Origin: Clostridia bacterium
GTDB taxonomy: Bacteria > Bacillota_A > Clostridia > Christensenellales > CAG-138
Direction: 5' to 3'
Length of the DNA: 15,979 nt
Assembly (NCBI GenBank): GCA_017394605.1
Contig: JAFPXU010000083.1
Span: 1-15,979 of the forward strand
In this document: one piece after another, positions 1 to 6,860 of the stretch
Layout: every line of letters begins with the position of its first letter
How positions within the stretch are numbered: position 1 is the first letter of the stretch
Program-made: the position numbers and the translations under genes
The notes under the pieces: model-generated
What the model was told of the DNA's origin: nothing
Databases searched by the model: none
What the model saw: the letters and a program-made list of their open reading frames with translations, nothing else

Positions 1-1
1 C

Positions 2-889
2 ACTGGAATCGTTTACCGTCCGCCCTTTGAGGCAAACTCCCTGCTGCTGCAGGTGACCACCGGCTGCAGCCACAACAGATGCACATTCTGCTACATGTAC
101 CACGATGTTCCCTTCACCATGTGCCCGTTGGAGCAGGTGGACGCCGAGCTTGACGAAGCGGCGCTTTTCCGCCCGGACGTCAAGCGAGTGTTCTTGGAGC
201 AAGGCGACCCGTTCACCATGCCCACCGAGCGCTTGCTGAAGATCGCGGAGCTGATCCATCAGAAACTGCCCAAGGTCGGGACTATTGCCATGTACGCCTC
301 GATCCAGAACATTCGCCGGAAAACGGATGCCGAGCTGCGGCGCCTGCGCGACGCCGGGATCAACGGGCTGGACATTGGCGTGGAAAGCGGGCTGGATGAA
401 GCGCTGACCATGATGAACAAGGGCCACACCGCGCAGGAGAGCATCGAGCAGCTACTGAGGCTGAAAAAGGCGGGAATCGATTTCACGCTGAACATCATCC
501 TGGGCTGTGGAGGCGCGGAGCTGTGGCGTGAAAACGCGGAAGCCACAGCGGCCATGATCAATGCCGTTCAGCCCAGGCAGATCTTCACCGGCACCCTGCA
601 CGCCGAGCCGGGCTGTAAGCTGTACGGGGAAATGCAGAGCGGCGTTTTCCACGAATGCAGCTTCCGGCAGCTTCTGGATGAGCAGGAGCTGCTTCTCAGC
701 CGTCTGGAGTTGGAGGAATGCTACTGCTTCGCCTCGCACCCGTCCAATGTGATGCCCATGCAGGGGTGGCTGCCCAAGCACAAGCAGGACATGCTGGAGG
801 CTGTGCGGGAGATGCGGGCATACCTTGCCGACCGCTTGGATGAGATCCCCGTCCGCGGCGGTGAAGGGTCTATTCTGAATCGTGAATGA
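2..889 (+). CDS. Radical SAM enzyme, 5' end outside the window
   Basis: The reading frame is open from the window edge, so the true start lies upstream; a GTG at 53 is internal. The first visible residues (GIVYRPPFEANSLLLQVTTG) lead straight into the iron-sulfur motif GCSHNRCTFCYMY, which marks a radical SAM enzyme: a [4Fe-4S] cluster cleaves S-adenosylmethionine to a 5'-deoxyadenosyl radical. The cysteines are spaced CX4CX2C, not the usual CX3CX2C. Further on are DIGVESG and a TIM-barrel-like pattern of strands and helices, as in Elp3/MiaB-type barrels. The visible part is 295 residues, so only a few residues are probably missing. The substrate cannot be told from sequence. The nitroreductase starts 20 bp downstream and is probably co-transcribed. 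Family assignment is firm; specific function unknown. Confidence 0.9.
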   Translation, partial: TGIVYRPPFEANSLLLQVTTGCSHNRCTFCYMYHDVPFTMCPLEQVDAELDEAALFRPDVKRVFLEQGDPFTMPTERLLKIAELIHQKLPKVGTIAMYASIQNIRRKTDAELRRLRDAGINGLDIGVESGLDEALTMMNKGHTAQESIEQLLRLKKAGIDFTLNIILGCGGAELWRENAEATAAMINAVQPRQIFTGTLHAEPGCKLYGEMQSGVFHECSFRQLLDEQELLLSRLELEECYCFASHPSNVMPMQGWLPKHKQDMLEAVREMRAYLADRLDEIPVRGGEGSILNRE

Positions 890-909
890 TTTTTTAGGAG
901 GGATACAAA

Positions 910-1428
910 ATGGCTGAAACATTGACCACATTGAAAACCCGTCGGAGCTGCCGCGCTTACAAGCCGGAGCTGATCGAAGAAGAAAAGTTGAATGAGATCC
1001 TGGAAGCGGGCACCTACGCTGCGACAGGTATGGGCAAGCAGTCTCCAATCATCCTCGCCATCACAAGCAAAGAGCTGCGGGACAAGCTGTCCAGGATGAA
1101 TGCCGCCGTTCTCGGTGCGGACATGGATCCCTTCTATGGCGCGCCCGAGGTGCTGGTGGTTTTAGGCAACAAGGCCGTACCCACCTATATGTATGACGGC
1201 AGCCTGGTCATGGGCAACATGATGAATGCCGCAGCCGACCTTGGCGTTGCCAGCTGCTGGGTGCACCGCGCCAAGGAGGAGTTTGAGAGCGAAGAAGGGA
1301 AAGCCATCCTGAAGGAACTCGGAATTGAAGGCGACTATGAGGGTATCGGTCATCTGATCCTCGGCTATGCAGCCAAGCCCGCAGCCGATCCCACTCCGAG
1401 GAAGGCAGACTATATCTACAGAGTGTAA
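910..1428 (+). CDS. Nitroreductase-family FMN protein
   Basis: A 172-residue single-domain member of the nitroreductase fold, FMN-dependent NAD(P)H oxidoreductases that act in the cytoplasm. The N-terminal RRSCRAY around residues 11-17 matches the R-R-S-x-R segment that binds FMN phosphate. The middle holds the family pattern APEVLVVLGN and a helix with GNMMNAAADLGVASCWVHR, and the end has GHLILGYAAKP, the usual C-terminal strand. The start is set by AGGAGG about 8 bases before the ATG. It lies 20 bp after the radical SAM gene and ahead of a strong terminator, so the two probably form one transcript. It is on the short side for the family, as are many clostridial members. The physiological substrate is unknown. 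Confidence 0.92.
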   Translation: MAETLTTLKTRRSCRAYKPELIEEEKLNEILEAGTYAATGMGKQSPIILAITSKELRDKLSRMNAAVLGADMDPFYGAPEVLVVLGNKAVPTYMYDGSLVMGNMMNAAADLGVASCWVHRAKEEFESEEGKAILKELGIEGDYEGIGHLILGYAAKPAADPTPRKADYIYRV

Positions 1429-1502
1429 GCTTTTAAGGCTGTCCGGAAAGCCGGGACCTGTCTGCGATCTCGCAGTTGAAATCGTTTGATCCGTATATCC
1501 AT

Positions 1503-1549
1503 AAAAACGCCTGTACTTGCAACGGTGATCCGTGCGGTACAGGCGTTTT
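1503..1549 (+). terminator. Rho-independent terminator after the nitroreductase
   Basis: A 13-bp perfect stem (AAAACGCCTGTAC at 1504-1516 with GTACAGGCGTTTT at 1537-1549) closes a 20-base loop that itself can pair ACGG with CCGT. The right arm ends in TTTT. It sits about 75 bp after the nitroreductase stop. Confidence 0.85.
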
Positions 1550-1856
1550 GTATTCCTACTGGTGTCATGGCGGGCTTGGTGTGTTGATACAAAAGGTGTA
1601 AAACTTACGATTGGTCTTTGAAGGAATGGAAAAAGACAGGTTTTTCAAGGCATTGCGGCTTTGCTCAGATGCTGTCAGCTATTATCCAGACATACTTACA
1701 TTTCCAATGGCAAGATGAACCTTCTTTTTCCAATTTTTCCCTGGTTTGCGAGGTGCAAACGGGGTGTAAACTGCATGAGGGATGGTCAAAAGTGCATGAT
1801 TTTATAGGGAAAATCGGCTTTTGTTAGAGGCTTGCCGTGAAATAAAATATAATTAC
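1550..1856. other. Gene-free stretch, no recognisable gene
   Basis: About 300 bp between the terminator and the next promoter. A 69-codon frame with a TTG start can be read on the plus strand (1618-1827), but it has no good ribosome binding site and matches no family I know. Short near-repeats occur: GGTGTAAAAC at 1595, GGTGCAAAC at 1752, GGTGTAAAC at 1763, and TGCATGA at 1772 and 1793. I see no RNA gene. It may be the decayed end of an older element. Confidence 0.4.
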
Positions 1857-1884
1857 TTGACGATTCTGAGAAATATGGTAATAT
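1857..1884 (+). promoter_or_regulatory. Sigma-A-type promoter of the DUF3793-flavodoxin unit
   Basis: TTGACG at 1857-1862 and TAATAT at 1879-1884 are separated by 16 bp, close to the housekeeping consensus. It is about 100 bp upstream of the DUF3793 start, with two operator-like dyads between. Confidence 0.78.
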
Positions 1885-1893
1885 GGAATTGGA

Positions 1894-1909
1894 GTTAGCA
1901 ATAACTAAC
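1894..1909. promoter_or_regulatory. Operator-like dyad 1 (GTTAG-N6-CTAAC)
   Basis: GTTAG at 1894-1898 and CTAAC at 1905-1909 form an inverted repeat beginning 10 bases after the -10 box, so a bound repressor would cover the transcription start. A second copy with the same arms and spacing lies 55 bp downstream. The arms resemble the TTAG/CTAA half-sites of DtxR/IdeR/MntR-type metal repressors; that link is inference. Confidence 0.55.
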
Positions 1910-1916
1910 TTTCTGC

Positions 1917-1931
1917 GGGTTTTCGTAACCC
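1917..1931 (+). other. Small leader hairpin between the two dyads
   Basis: GGGTT at 1917-1921 pairs with AACCC at 1927-1931 around a 5-base loop, followed by a pyrimidine-rich run (TTCTTTTTC). It could be a weak attenuator in the leader. The stem is short, so this may be chance. Confidence 0.3.
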
Positions 1932-1948
1932 TTCTTTTTCATTCAATG

Positions 1949-1964
1949 GTTAGCATTGTCTAAC
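1949..1964. promoter_or_regulatory. Operator-like dyad 2 (GTTAG-N6-CTAAC)
   Basis: GTTAG at 1949-1953 and CTAAC at 1960-1964, with GCAT in the spacer close to the GCAA of dyad 1. It lies just before the ribosome binding site of the DUF3793 gene. Confidence 0.55.
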
Positions 1965-1982
1965 TTATAATGGAGGATCTTC

Positions 1983-2558
1983 ATGTCGGAAGAAGCTGTG
2001 ATCCTGCATGGATCGCCGACACTTGCGGGAATCAAGACCGGCAGCCTGTTCCGCTATCCGTATGAGACCGCTGAACAGATGTGCACCGCGCTGCGGTTCT
2101 GGAATCGCACTCTCGCAAAGAAGGGACTCCGGGTGATTCCGCTCTCGTACCGGAACCGCAATGCGCTTTTGTATCTTTACAGGCCCGCTATGCTCTCGAG
2201 AGACCTGAAAGATGATACCGCAAAACGGATCCTTTCCGAGCGCGGGTACTGTACGGACTCGCCGGAGCGCTGTATCTGCTGCCTGATGTGCCGTCTGCGC
2301 GACAGCAGGGAGTTCCCGCACGAGATCGGACTGTTTCTGGGTTACCCCGCGGAAGATGTCTGCGGTTTTCTGGAGCATCGCGAATGCGACCTGAAGTGCG
2401 TGGGATGCTGGAAGGTGTACGGTGACGAGGTCTCCGCGCGGAAGACGTTTGAACGGTATCGGAAATGCAGCAGGATCTATCGACGGCAATGGGGACAGGG
2501 CATCCCAATCGAGCGCCTGACGGTAGCACAATCTACAGGAAAAGGAGAAAAAATATGA
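1983..2558 (+). CDS. DUF3793 family protein
   Basis: A 191-residue protein with the hallmark segment HEIGLFLGYPAEDVCGF (about 113-129) followed by CVGCWKVYGDE (139-149), which I recognise as DUF3793. It is rich in cysteine: C90, C97, C99, C100 and C103 in one cluster, then C127, C135, C139 and C142. A bound metal or redox role is plausible but unproven. No signal peptide or membrane segment is visible, so it should be cytoplasmic. The start is fixed by TGGAGG about 7 bases before the ATG. The stop overlaps the flavodoxin start (ATGA at 2555-2558), so the two proteins are translationally coupled and probably work together. In Clostridia such pairs are often found near ferrous-iron transport genes; none is in this window. 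Biochemical function unknown. Confidence 0.87.
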   Translation: MSEEAVILHGSPTLAGIKTGSLFRYPYETAEQMCTALRFWNRTLAKKGLRVIPLSYRNRNALLYLYRPAMLSRDLKDDTAKRILSERGYCTDSPERCICCLMCRLRDSREFPHEIGLFLGYPAEDVCGFLEHRECDLKCVGCWKVYGDEVSARKTFERYRKCSRIYRRQWGQGIPIERLTVAQSTGKGEKI

Positions 2559-2977
2559 GTAAAATCGCGGTTGTATACTGGAGCGGCACGGGCAATACCG
2601 AAGCCATGGCAAACGCTGTTATTGACGGCATCACGGAAGCAGGCGCTGAGGGAACGCTGTTTACGGCTTCCGAATTCGATCCATCCAGGATAAACGCATA
2701 TGATGCAATCGCATTCGGCTGTCCTTCCATGGGGAATGAAGAACTAGAGGACAGCGAGTTTGGACCGATGTTTGAGGCATGCAGGAAGAATCTTTCCGAA
2801 AAGCGGATCGCATTGTTCGGTTCCTACGGCTGGGGAGGAGGCGAATGGATGCGCGCCTGGGAGTCCGTTTGCGATGGAGACGGCGCAAAACGCGCGGCGG
2901 AGTCTGTGATCTGCTGTGAGGCGCCCGATGACGAGGTGATAGAAGCCTGTAGAAATCTTGGGAAAGCTTTGATTTGA
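2555..2977 (+). CDS. Flavodoxin
   Basis: A 140-residue short-chain flavodoxin, an FMN-carrying electron-transfer protein of the cytoplasm that can replace ferredoxin when iron is scarce. The phosphate-binding loop is SGTGNTEAMA (residues 10-19). The two FMN-contacting loops follow as GCPSMGNEELED (about 57-68) and FGSYGWGGGEWM (about 88-99). The ATG at 2555 was chosen because the protein then begins with the first beta-strand of the fold (MSKIAVVYWSGTGNT), AAAGGAGA lies just upstream, and the ATGA overlap couples it to DUF3793. An in-frame ATG at 2465 would add 30 unrelated residues. A dual terminator lies 37 bp after the stop. Confidence 0.93.
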   Translation: MSKIAVVYWSGTGNTEAMANAVIDGITEAGAEGTLFTASEFDPSRINAYDAIAFGCPSMGNEELEDSEFGPMFEACRKNLSEKRIALFGSYGWGGGEWMRAWESVCDGDGAKRAAESVICCEAPDDEVIEACRNLGKALI

Positions 2978-3013
2978 CATTTCCGCATACGGAACGGCTT
3001 AACAGATGAAACC

Positions 3014-3047
3014 ATGAAAAAAGCGCCTGCACAGGCGCTCTTTTCAT
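3014..3047. terminator. Bidirectional terminator between flavodoxin and the solute-binding protein
   Basis: AGCGCCTG (3022-3029) pairs with CAGGCGCT (3032-3039) over a 2-base loop. Outside it ATGAAAA (3014-3020) pairs with TTTTCAT (3041-3047). On the plus strand the GC stem is followed by TTTT, on the minus strand by TTTTTT, so it can end both converging transcripts. Confidence 0.88.
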
Positions 3048-3135
3048 CTCATAAATATCGGTTTATTTCTGATGCCTTTTCATGATTGGAAAGCGGACGG
3101 TCCGCGTGAACCGTACCGTTCCGTTCCAAAGCGGG

Positions 3136-4431
3136 TCAGCTCGAAAACGTACCGAAAGCGGCGATCGCCTCGTCGATGGTCAATTCTCCTCTCGCGACAC
3201 GATACACCGCCTGCCTCAGCTGGATGACCCCGTCATCCGTCAGACCGATCACTTCCGGCGAAAGAATGCGGGATTCCGGAATCTCGCCGAATGAGGCATA
3301 CATACTGTCAAATGACAGGTCTTTCGTGGGCGCCATAAGGCCCTTGTTCCGTGCCATCTCTGTCAGCTCCCTTGACGTGACCAGAAAACGCATGAATTCA
3401 TTGGCCATATCCAGATTTGAACTTTCCCTGCACACGGAAAACTGCAGATTGGGCAAGTCTACGAAGTTTGCCCCTTCGTCAGACATGGGAACGGGGGCGA
3501 AGGTGTATGAAAACGGATTGGCGATAAATGCCTCGGAACGGCTCTCGCGTTTCTTTGTGCCGGACACGGTATCTCCGGAGCAGACCATCATGGGCACGTC
3601 GCCCTCAAAGAAGCGGAGTATGACAGCGTCATATTTGTTTTCAATCTCATCGCAGGCGGAAAGATCCACGCACCCGTCGTTCAGAAACTGCGTGATCTTC
3701 TCCAGGGAGGGACGCATATACTCGCCGGCAGAGGGGTCAAGCGCATTGAGCTTTTTGACGGCTTCCGGATCATGTGCCACGGTTCCGCAGAAGAACGGAT
3801 AGATCGTTGCGGTAAAGAGGGAGGTCAGCTCCTCTCTGGAGAAGCCCATCATCGGGTTTTGATAACCTCTTTCACGGAACGTCCTGCATACATCCACCAT
3901 TTCCTGATAGGTTTTCGGGATACTCAGGCCTTCTTTTTCAAAAAGACTGTTGTTCACAAGCATGCCGTAGGTGCTTGAGAAGACCGGCACCATCGGCAAC
4001 GTGCCGTCGTCCGTATTCAGGATGATATTGCTGCGGATACAGTCCAGATCCAGTCCCAGTGAAGGATCGGAGAGATCCTCGGCATGATCGATGGAAGACC
4101 GATATTGCTCCCGGCCGTACATCCAGGAGTAATTGACATAGATGTCGGGAGCATCGTTTCCGTTCAGGACCGTGCCGATCATGTTGTTGTAATCATCGAC
4201 CGTTGTGAACATCAGCTCCACATTGGGATAATACTCGTTGAATCTGATAAATTCGGCTTCCAGCGCCTCGAAGTTTTTGTAACTGCCGGCGATTCGGATT
4301 TGACAGCTGGCAGAAGTGTCCAGAGACGGTTTGAATCCGGCTTCATCCGGCTGTTCCTGCTTCTTTGAACCGCATGCCGCCATTCCCAGAATCAGCAGCA
4401 CAGCCAGAACCATACACATTGTCTTTTTCAT
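3136..4431 (-). CDS. ABC-type extracellular solute-binding lipoprotein (family 1, sugar type)
   Basis: A 431-residue secreted lipoprotein. Residues 1-20 are a signal peptide (MKKTMCMVLAVLLILG) ending in the lipobox MAAC, so the mature protein is anchored by its cysteine and starts GSKKQEQ. The rest has the two-lobed binding-protein pattern: FEALEAEFIRFNEYYPNVEL, an early segment typical of carbohydrate-binding proteins, then NDAPDIYVNYSWM, and a C-terminal ELTIDEAIAAF helix as in many family-1 proteins. The ATG at 4431 is preceded by AGAGG; reading further upstream gives a frame that belongs to another gene remnant. No permease or ATPase gene is nearby, so it is an orphan. Its start overlaps by ATGA the stop of a receiver-domain remnant, suggesting it once served as the sensing partner of a two-component system. 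Confidence 0.92.
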   Translation of the reverse strand: MKKTMCMVLAVLLILGMAACGSKKQEQPDEAGFKPSLDTSASCQIRIAGSYKNFEALEAEFIRFNEYYPNVELMFTTVDDYNNMIGTVLNGNDAPDIYVNYSWMYGREQYRSSIDHAEDLSDPSLGLDLDCIRSNIILNTDDGTLPMVPVFSSTYGMLVNNSLFEKEGLSIPKTYQEMVDVCRTFRERGYQNPMMGFSREELTSLFTATIYPFFCGTVAHDPEAVKKLNALDPSAGEYMRPSLEKITQFLNDGCVDLSACDEIENKYDAVILRFFEGDVPMMVCSGDTVSGTKKRESRSEAFIANPFSYTFAPVPMSDEGANFVDLPNLQFSVCRESSNLDMANEFMRFLVTSRELTEMARNKGLMAPTKDLSFDSMYASFGEIPESRILSPEVIGLTDDGVIQLRQAVYRVARGELTIDEAIAAFGTFSS

Positions 4432-4560
4432 GATTGACCTCTTTTTTCCATAATTCTTCTGATTTCCTTGATAACAAGCTTGATGTCGACAGGCTTTGCA
4501 ATATGCCCGTTCATTAGAACGGGAAGAGAGGGCTGCTCCATGAACAGAGATCACCGGGAA
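4428..4560 (-). pseudogene. Remnant of a response-regulator receiver domain (C-terminal end)
   Basis: In the frame ending at the TGA 4430-4428 the minus strand reads MNGHIAKPVDIKLVIKEI and then RRIMEKRGQS. This is the end of a CheY-like receiver domain: the KP dipeptide after strand 5, then helix 5. In the neighbouring frame just upstream it reads FPVISVHGAALSS, matching strand 4 and the following loop (usually PVIAMTANA..). Between the two, about ten residues and the frame are lost. No phospho-acceptor aspartate, kinase or output domain remains. The fragment lies 16 bp after the stop of the DUF5684-like gene, so a deletion probably joined the two. The second piece is convincing, the first less so. 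Confidence 0.7.
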
Positions 4561-4576
4561 GCCCCTATTCCTGAAT

Positions 4577-4987
4577 TCAGTCGGGTTTTCCTGCGTATTG
4601 CGCTCTGCCGAGCCCCAGAACGATCCGTCCGAGCCTGTCAAACAGGAACAGAAACAGACCGGTAAAGAATCCTTTGCCGAACGATTTTGCCAGCTTCATG
4701 CTCTGCCTCCAGTAGATCGAAATCAACCAGATCAGGGCAATGGCGCCGATCGTCATAAGCAGAACGTTTTCGCCCCCGCTTGCCACGCAGACGGTGCCGA
4801 CGACCCCAAGCAGGAACGCGAGGAAAAACATTCCACCCTTCCAGCAGATGCTGAATTCCTGAAAATCTGCGAGGATCGGGATGAGACTGTGCCAGCCGGG
4901 CTTGCCCGCCTTGCGGAACAGGAGCCAGCGTCCGAAAATTGAGAGAACCGCCCATGCGGTTGCAATGACGATTTGTGTCTGATCCAT
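4577..4987 (-). CDS. Small four-helix membrane protein, DUF5684-like
   Basis: A 136-residue integral membrane protein. Four hydrophobic segments lie at about residues 6-24, 51-70, 76-94 and 106-127. The sequence RKAGKPGWHSLIPI after helix 1, KLAKSFGKG before helix 4 and the C-terminal LGLGRAQYAGKPD match the DUF5684 pattern (KAG..GW..LIP, SFGKG, FG.A.Y.G.P) as I know it. Its function is unknown; homologs often lie beside signal-peptidase or other envelope genes. The start has GAAAGGATCATAGGAAG just upstream. It follows the CPBP protease by 97 bp on the same strand, so they may share a transcript. Its stop is immediately followed by the receiver-domain remnant. Confidence 0.82.
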   Translation of the reverse strand: MDQTQIVIATAWAVLSIFGRWLLFRKAGKPGWHSLIPILADFQEFSICWKGGMFFLAFLLGVVGTVCVASGGENVLLMTIGAIALIWLISIYWRQSMKLAKSFGKGFFTGLFLFLFDRLGRIVLGLGRAQYAGKPD

Positions 4988-5084
4988 CTTCCTATGATCC
5001 TTTCGGGTATGATTCCTGATTCGTGGCGGGACTTGCTTCCATCCGTTTCATGACGATAGCGCGGGAATCAGAGAAACCGCCCGA

Positions 5085-5933
5085 TCATGATTCCTGTTTG
5101 TTCCATTTTGCATTCCAGATGCGCATAATCTCCGGATAATGCCGTTTTGCGATGGCACGGAGACCGATCGCGGCGGCGATTGCGCCTGCAGCGATCGTGA
5201 TCCAGTCACCTGCGCCCATGCCGGTCATAACGCCCGCGGAGTCAGACAGATCCTCGCGGATGAATTCCAGAAAGTCAACGCTGAAATGGGCAAGGATGGT
5301 AATGAGAAGATTTCCGGTCCGGAGATAGACCGCGCCGAACAGCATGCCCATGCCGATCGCGTATACAGACTGGATGATGACGGAAAAAAGATCGCCGCCT
5401 GCCTGCAGATTCCCGAGGTGGGAAAGACCGAAGACGATCGAGGAAAGCCAGAAGATCGAACGAATCTTGTTTTCATCCTTGATCGTGCGCATGTAGTTTG
5501 CGACGCCGAGCCCGCGGAACGCCACTTCCTCACCGAATCCCGGGGCGGATGCCCGCAGAAAAGCGATTAAAACATTGCTCGTTCCGAACGTGAACCAGCT
5601 GACCACACTGCCGATATAATGCACGAGAAGAGCGGGAATCATCATGAGAACGCCCTGGACGATATAGTCGCCGGAGAGGCATCCCTTGAAATCCGGACGG
5701 AACCAAAGCCGGAACAGAAGGAGCGCAAGGAGCGACCCAAGAGCCAGTCCGACACCGGAAGCCGAATGGATTTCGGTCCCGTTGAACGTTACATTCGTCC
5801 CGTATCCGGGAATCAGTTCCGCAAGAGGCGTATCCAGCAGAGAGCCCAGTCCGCTGACGACCAAGGCAAAGATCATCAGGACGAAATAGCCCAGTACGGG
5901 ATGATTCAGAATGCGGTGCTTTCTCGGCTTCAT
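5085..5933 (-). CDS. CPBP family intramembrane metalloprotease
   Basis: A membrane protein of 282 residues with about eight hydrophobic segments. It carries the three CPBP (Abi/CAAX-protease) motifs: EEVAFRG at 135-141, FGLSHLGN at 168-175, and HFSVD at 216-220. These supply the two glutamates, the arginine and the two histidines expected for a zinc-dependent glutamyl membrane protease, so it looks active. In bacteria members process prenylated or membrane substrates, or give bacteriocin self-immunity; which applies here is not shown. Two starts are possible: ATG at 5954 and ATG at 5933. I chose 5933 because GGGAG sits 9 bases before it, while the -10 box at 5969-5974 would leave the 5954 ATG almost no leader. 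DUF5684-like gene next downstream. Confidence 0.9.
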   Translation of the reverse strand: MKPRKHRILNHPVLGYFVLMIFALVVSGLGSLLDTPLAELIPGYGTNVTFNGTEIHSASGVGLALGSLLALLLFRLWFRPDFKGCLSGDYIVQGVLMMIPALLVHYIGSVVSWFTFGTSNVLIAFLRASAPGFGEEVAFRGLGVANYMRTIKDENKIRSIFWLSSIVFGLSHLGNLQAGGDLFSVIIQSVYAIGMGMLFGAVYLRTGNLLITILAHFSVDFLEFIREDLSDSAGVMTGMGAGDWITIAAGAIAAAIGLRAIAKRHYPEIMRIWNAKWNKQES

Positions 5934-5968
5934 GAAACAATACTCCCAGAACATTTTAATAACAATTC

Positions 5969-5997
5969 ATTATACCACGGAATGCGGGAAGAAACAG
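5969..5997 (-). promoter_or_regulatory. Promoter of the CPBP protease gene
   Basis: On the minus strand a perfect TATAAT (5974-5969) lies about 40 bases before the chosen start, with a poor -35 (CTGTTT, 5997-5992) at 17 bp. The extended bases GG before TATAAT are not a TGn motif. Confidence 0.5.
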
Positions 5998-5999
5998 AC

Positions 6000-6027
6000 A
6001 AAAAAGGAAGACCCCTGCGGGCCTTCC
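6000..6027 (-). terminator. Terminator of the glycerophosphodiester phosphodiesterase gene
   Basis: On the minus strand GGAAG (6027-6023) pairs with CTTCC (6010-6006), with an inner GC stem CCC/GGG, and is followed directly by TTTTTTG. It lies 26 bp after the stop. Confidence 0.85.
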
Positions 6028-6052
6028 GGATACAAGACGGGGAAGGGGAGAA

Positions 6053-6787
6053 TCAGGCACCGCACATTTCCCTGCGGATCTCCAGGTAGCGGTCCGGCCA
6101 GTTCGAGATGCCGATCTCGACGCCGTAACGGAGGGTCCTGCGCATTTCCTCCTCGGAATTGACGGTCCAGGTGTTGATGCCGCATCCGTTTGCGCGGAGT
6201 TCCGCGACCGTCTCGTCGTTCAGGAAGCAGACGGTCGGATTGTAATCGTCGGCGCCGAGGGACTTGACATACGCGCCTGCGTTGATGATCCAGCTTTCCT
6301 CCAGAAGACCGATCCGGATCTCCGGCATGATCTTTCTGAAACGCATCATGGAGAAGTGGTTGAAGGAGCTGACAAGAACGGAATCCGACAGCCCGAATTC
6401 CTTCAGCATGTCCGCGACCATTTCCTCGATGCCTTCGTATTCAAAGACGCCGGTTTTCAGTTCGATGTTCATCCGGAAGTTCTTTTCGGCGCAGAACGCC
6501 ATGACTTCCCGGAGCGTAGGCGCGGGCGTGAAGCCGAACTTGCCGTTTTTCACGTATCCGGCATCCAGGCGCTTGAACTCGTCCAGGGTCAGATCCTTGA
6601 CCCAGAAATCCTTTCCCGTCGTTCGGACCGCATTCTCGTCGTGCATGATGACGGGGACGCCGTCCTTGGTGAGCTGGACGTCGAACTCGATGCCGTCCGC
6701 GCCCGCCTCATACGCTTTTTCGAAAGCGAGCATGGTGTTTTCCGGATAGACGCCGGAGAAGCCGCGGTGACCGTATACCAGTGTCAT
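6053..6787 (-). CDS. Glycerophosphodiester phosphodiesterase
   Basis: A 244-residue GDPD-family enzyme with a TIM-barrel fold. It hydrolyses glycerophosphodiesters from phospholipid turnover to glycerol-3-phosphate and an alcohol, using a divalent metal. The motifs are in order: GHRGFSGVYPENT (6-18), with the catalytic HR; GADGIEFDVQLTKDG (29-43), with metal ligands E34 and D36; VIMHD (46-50), with the second catalytic histidine; then NIELK and the late INTWTVN near residue 213. There is no signal peptide, so it is cytoplasmic, like the short bacterial forms. The ATG at 6787 is preceded by GAAAGGA at 7 bases and starts right at strand 1 of the barrel; longer readings add unrelated sequence. 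It is a single-gene unit with its own terminator. Confidence 0.94.
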   Translation of the reverse strand: MTLVYGHRGFSGVYPENTMLAFEKAYEAGADGIEFDVQLTKDGVPVIMHDENAVRTTGKDFWVKDLTLDEFKRLDAGYVKNGKFGFTPAPTLREVMAFCAEKNFRMNIELKTGVFEYEGIEEMVADMLKEFGLSDSVLVSSFNHFSMMRFRKIMPEIRIGLLEESWIINAGAYVKSLGADDYNPTVCFLNDETVAELRANGCGINTWTVNSEEEMRRTLRYGVEIGISNWPDRYLEIRREMCGA

Positions 6788-6860
6788 AGATAATCCTTTC
6801 TGCGTATCGGCGCATGTATTTTTTAAAACTTGCAAAGAAAATCGGAACACGGGACTCAAA

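Noticed and set aside
1618..1827. Possible 69-codon gene on the plus strand
   Set aside because: TTG start, no ribosome binding site at a useful distance and no recognisable motif; it lies in AT-rich spacer.
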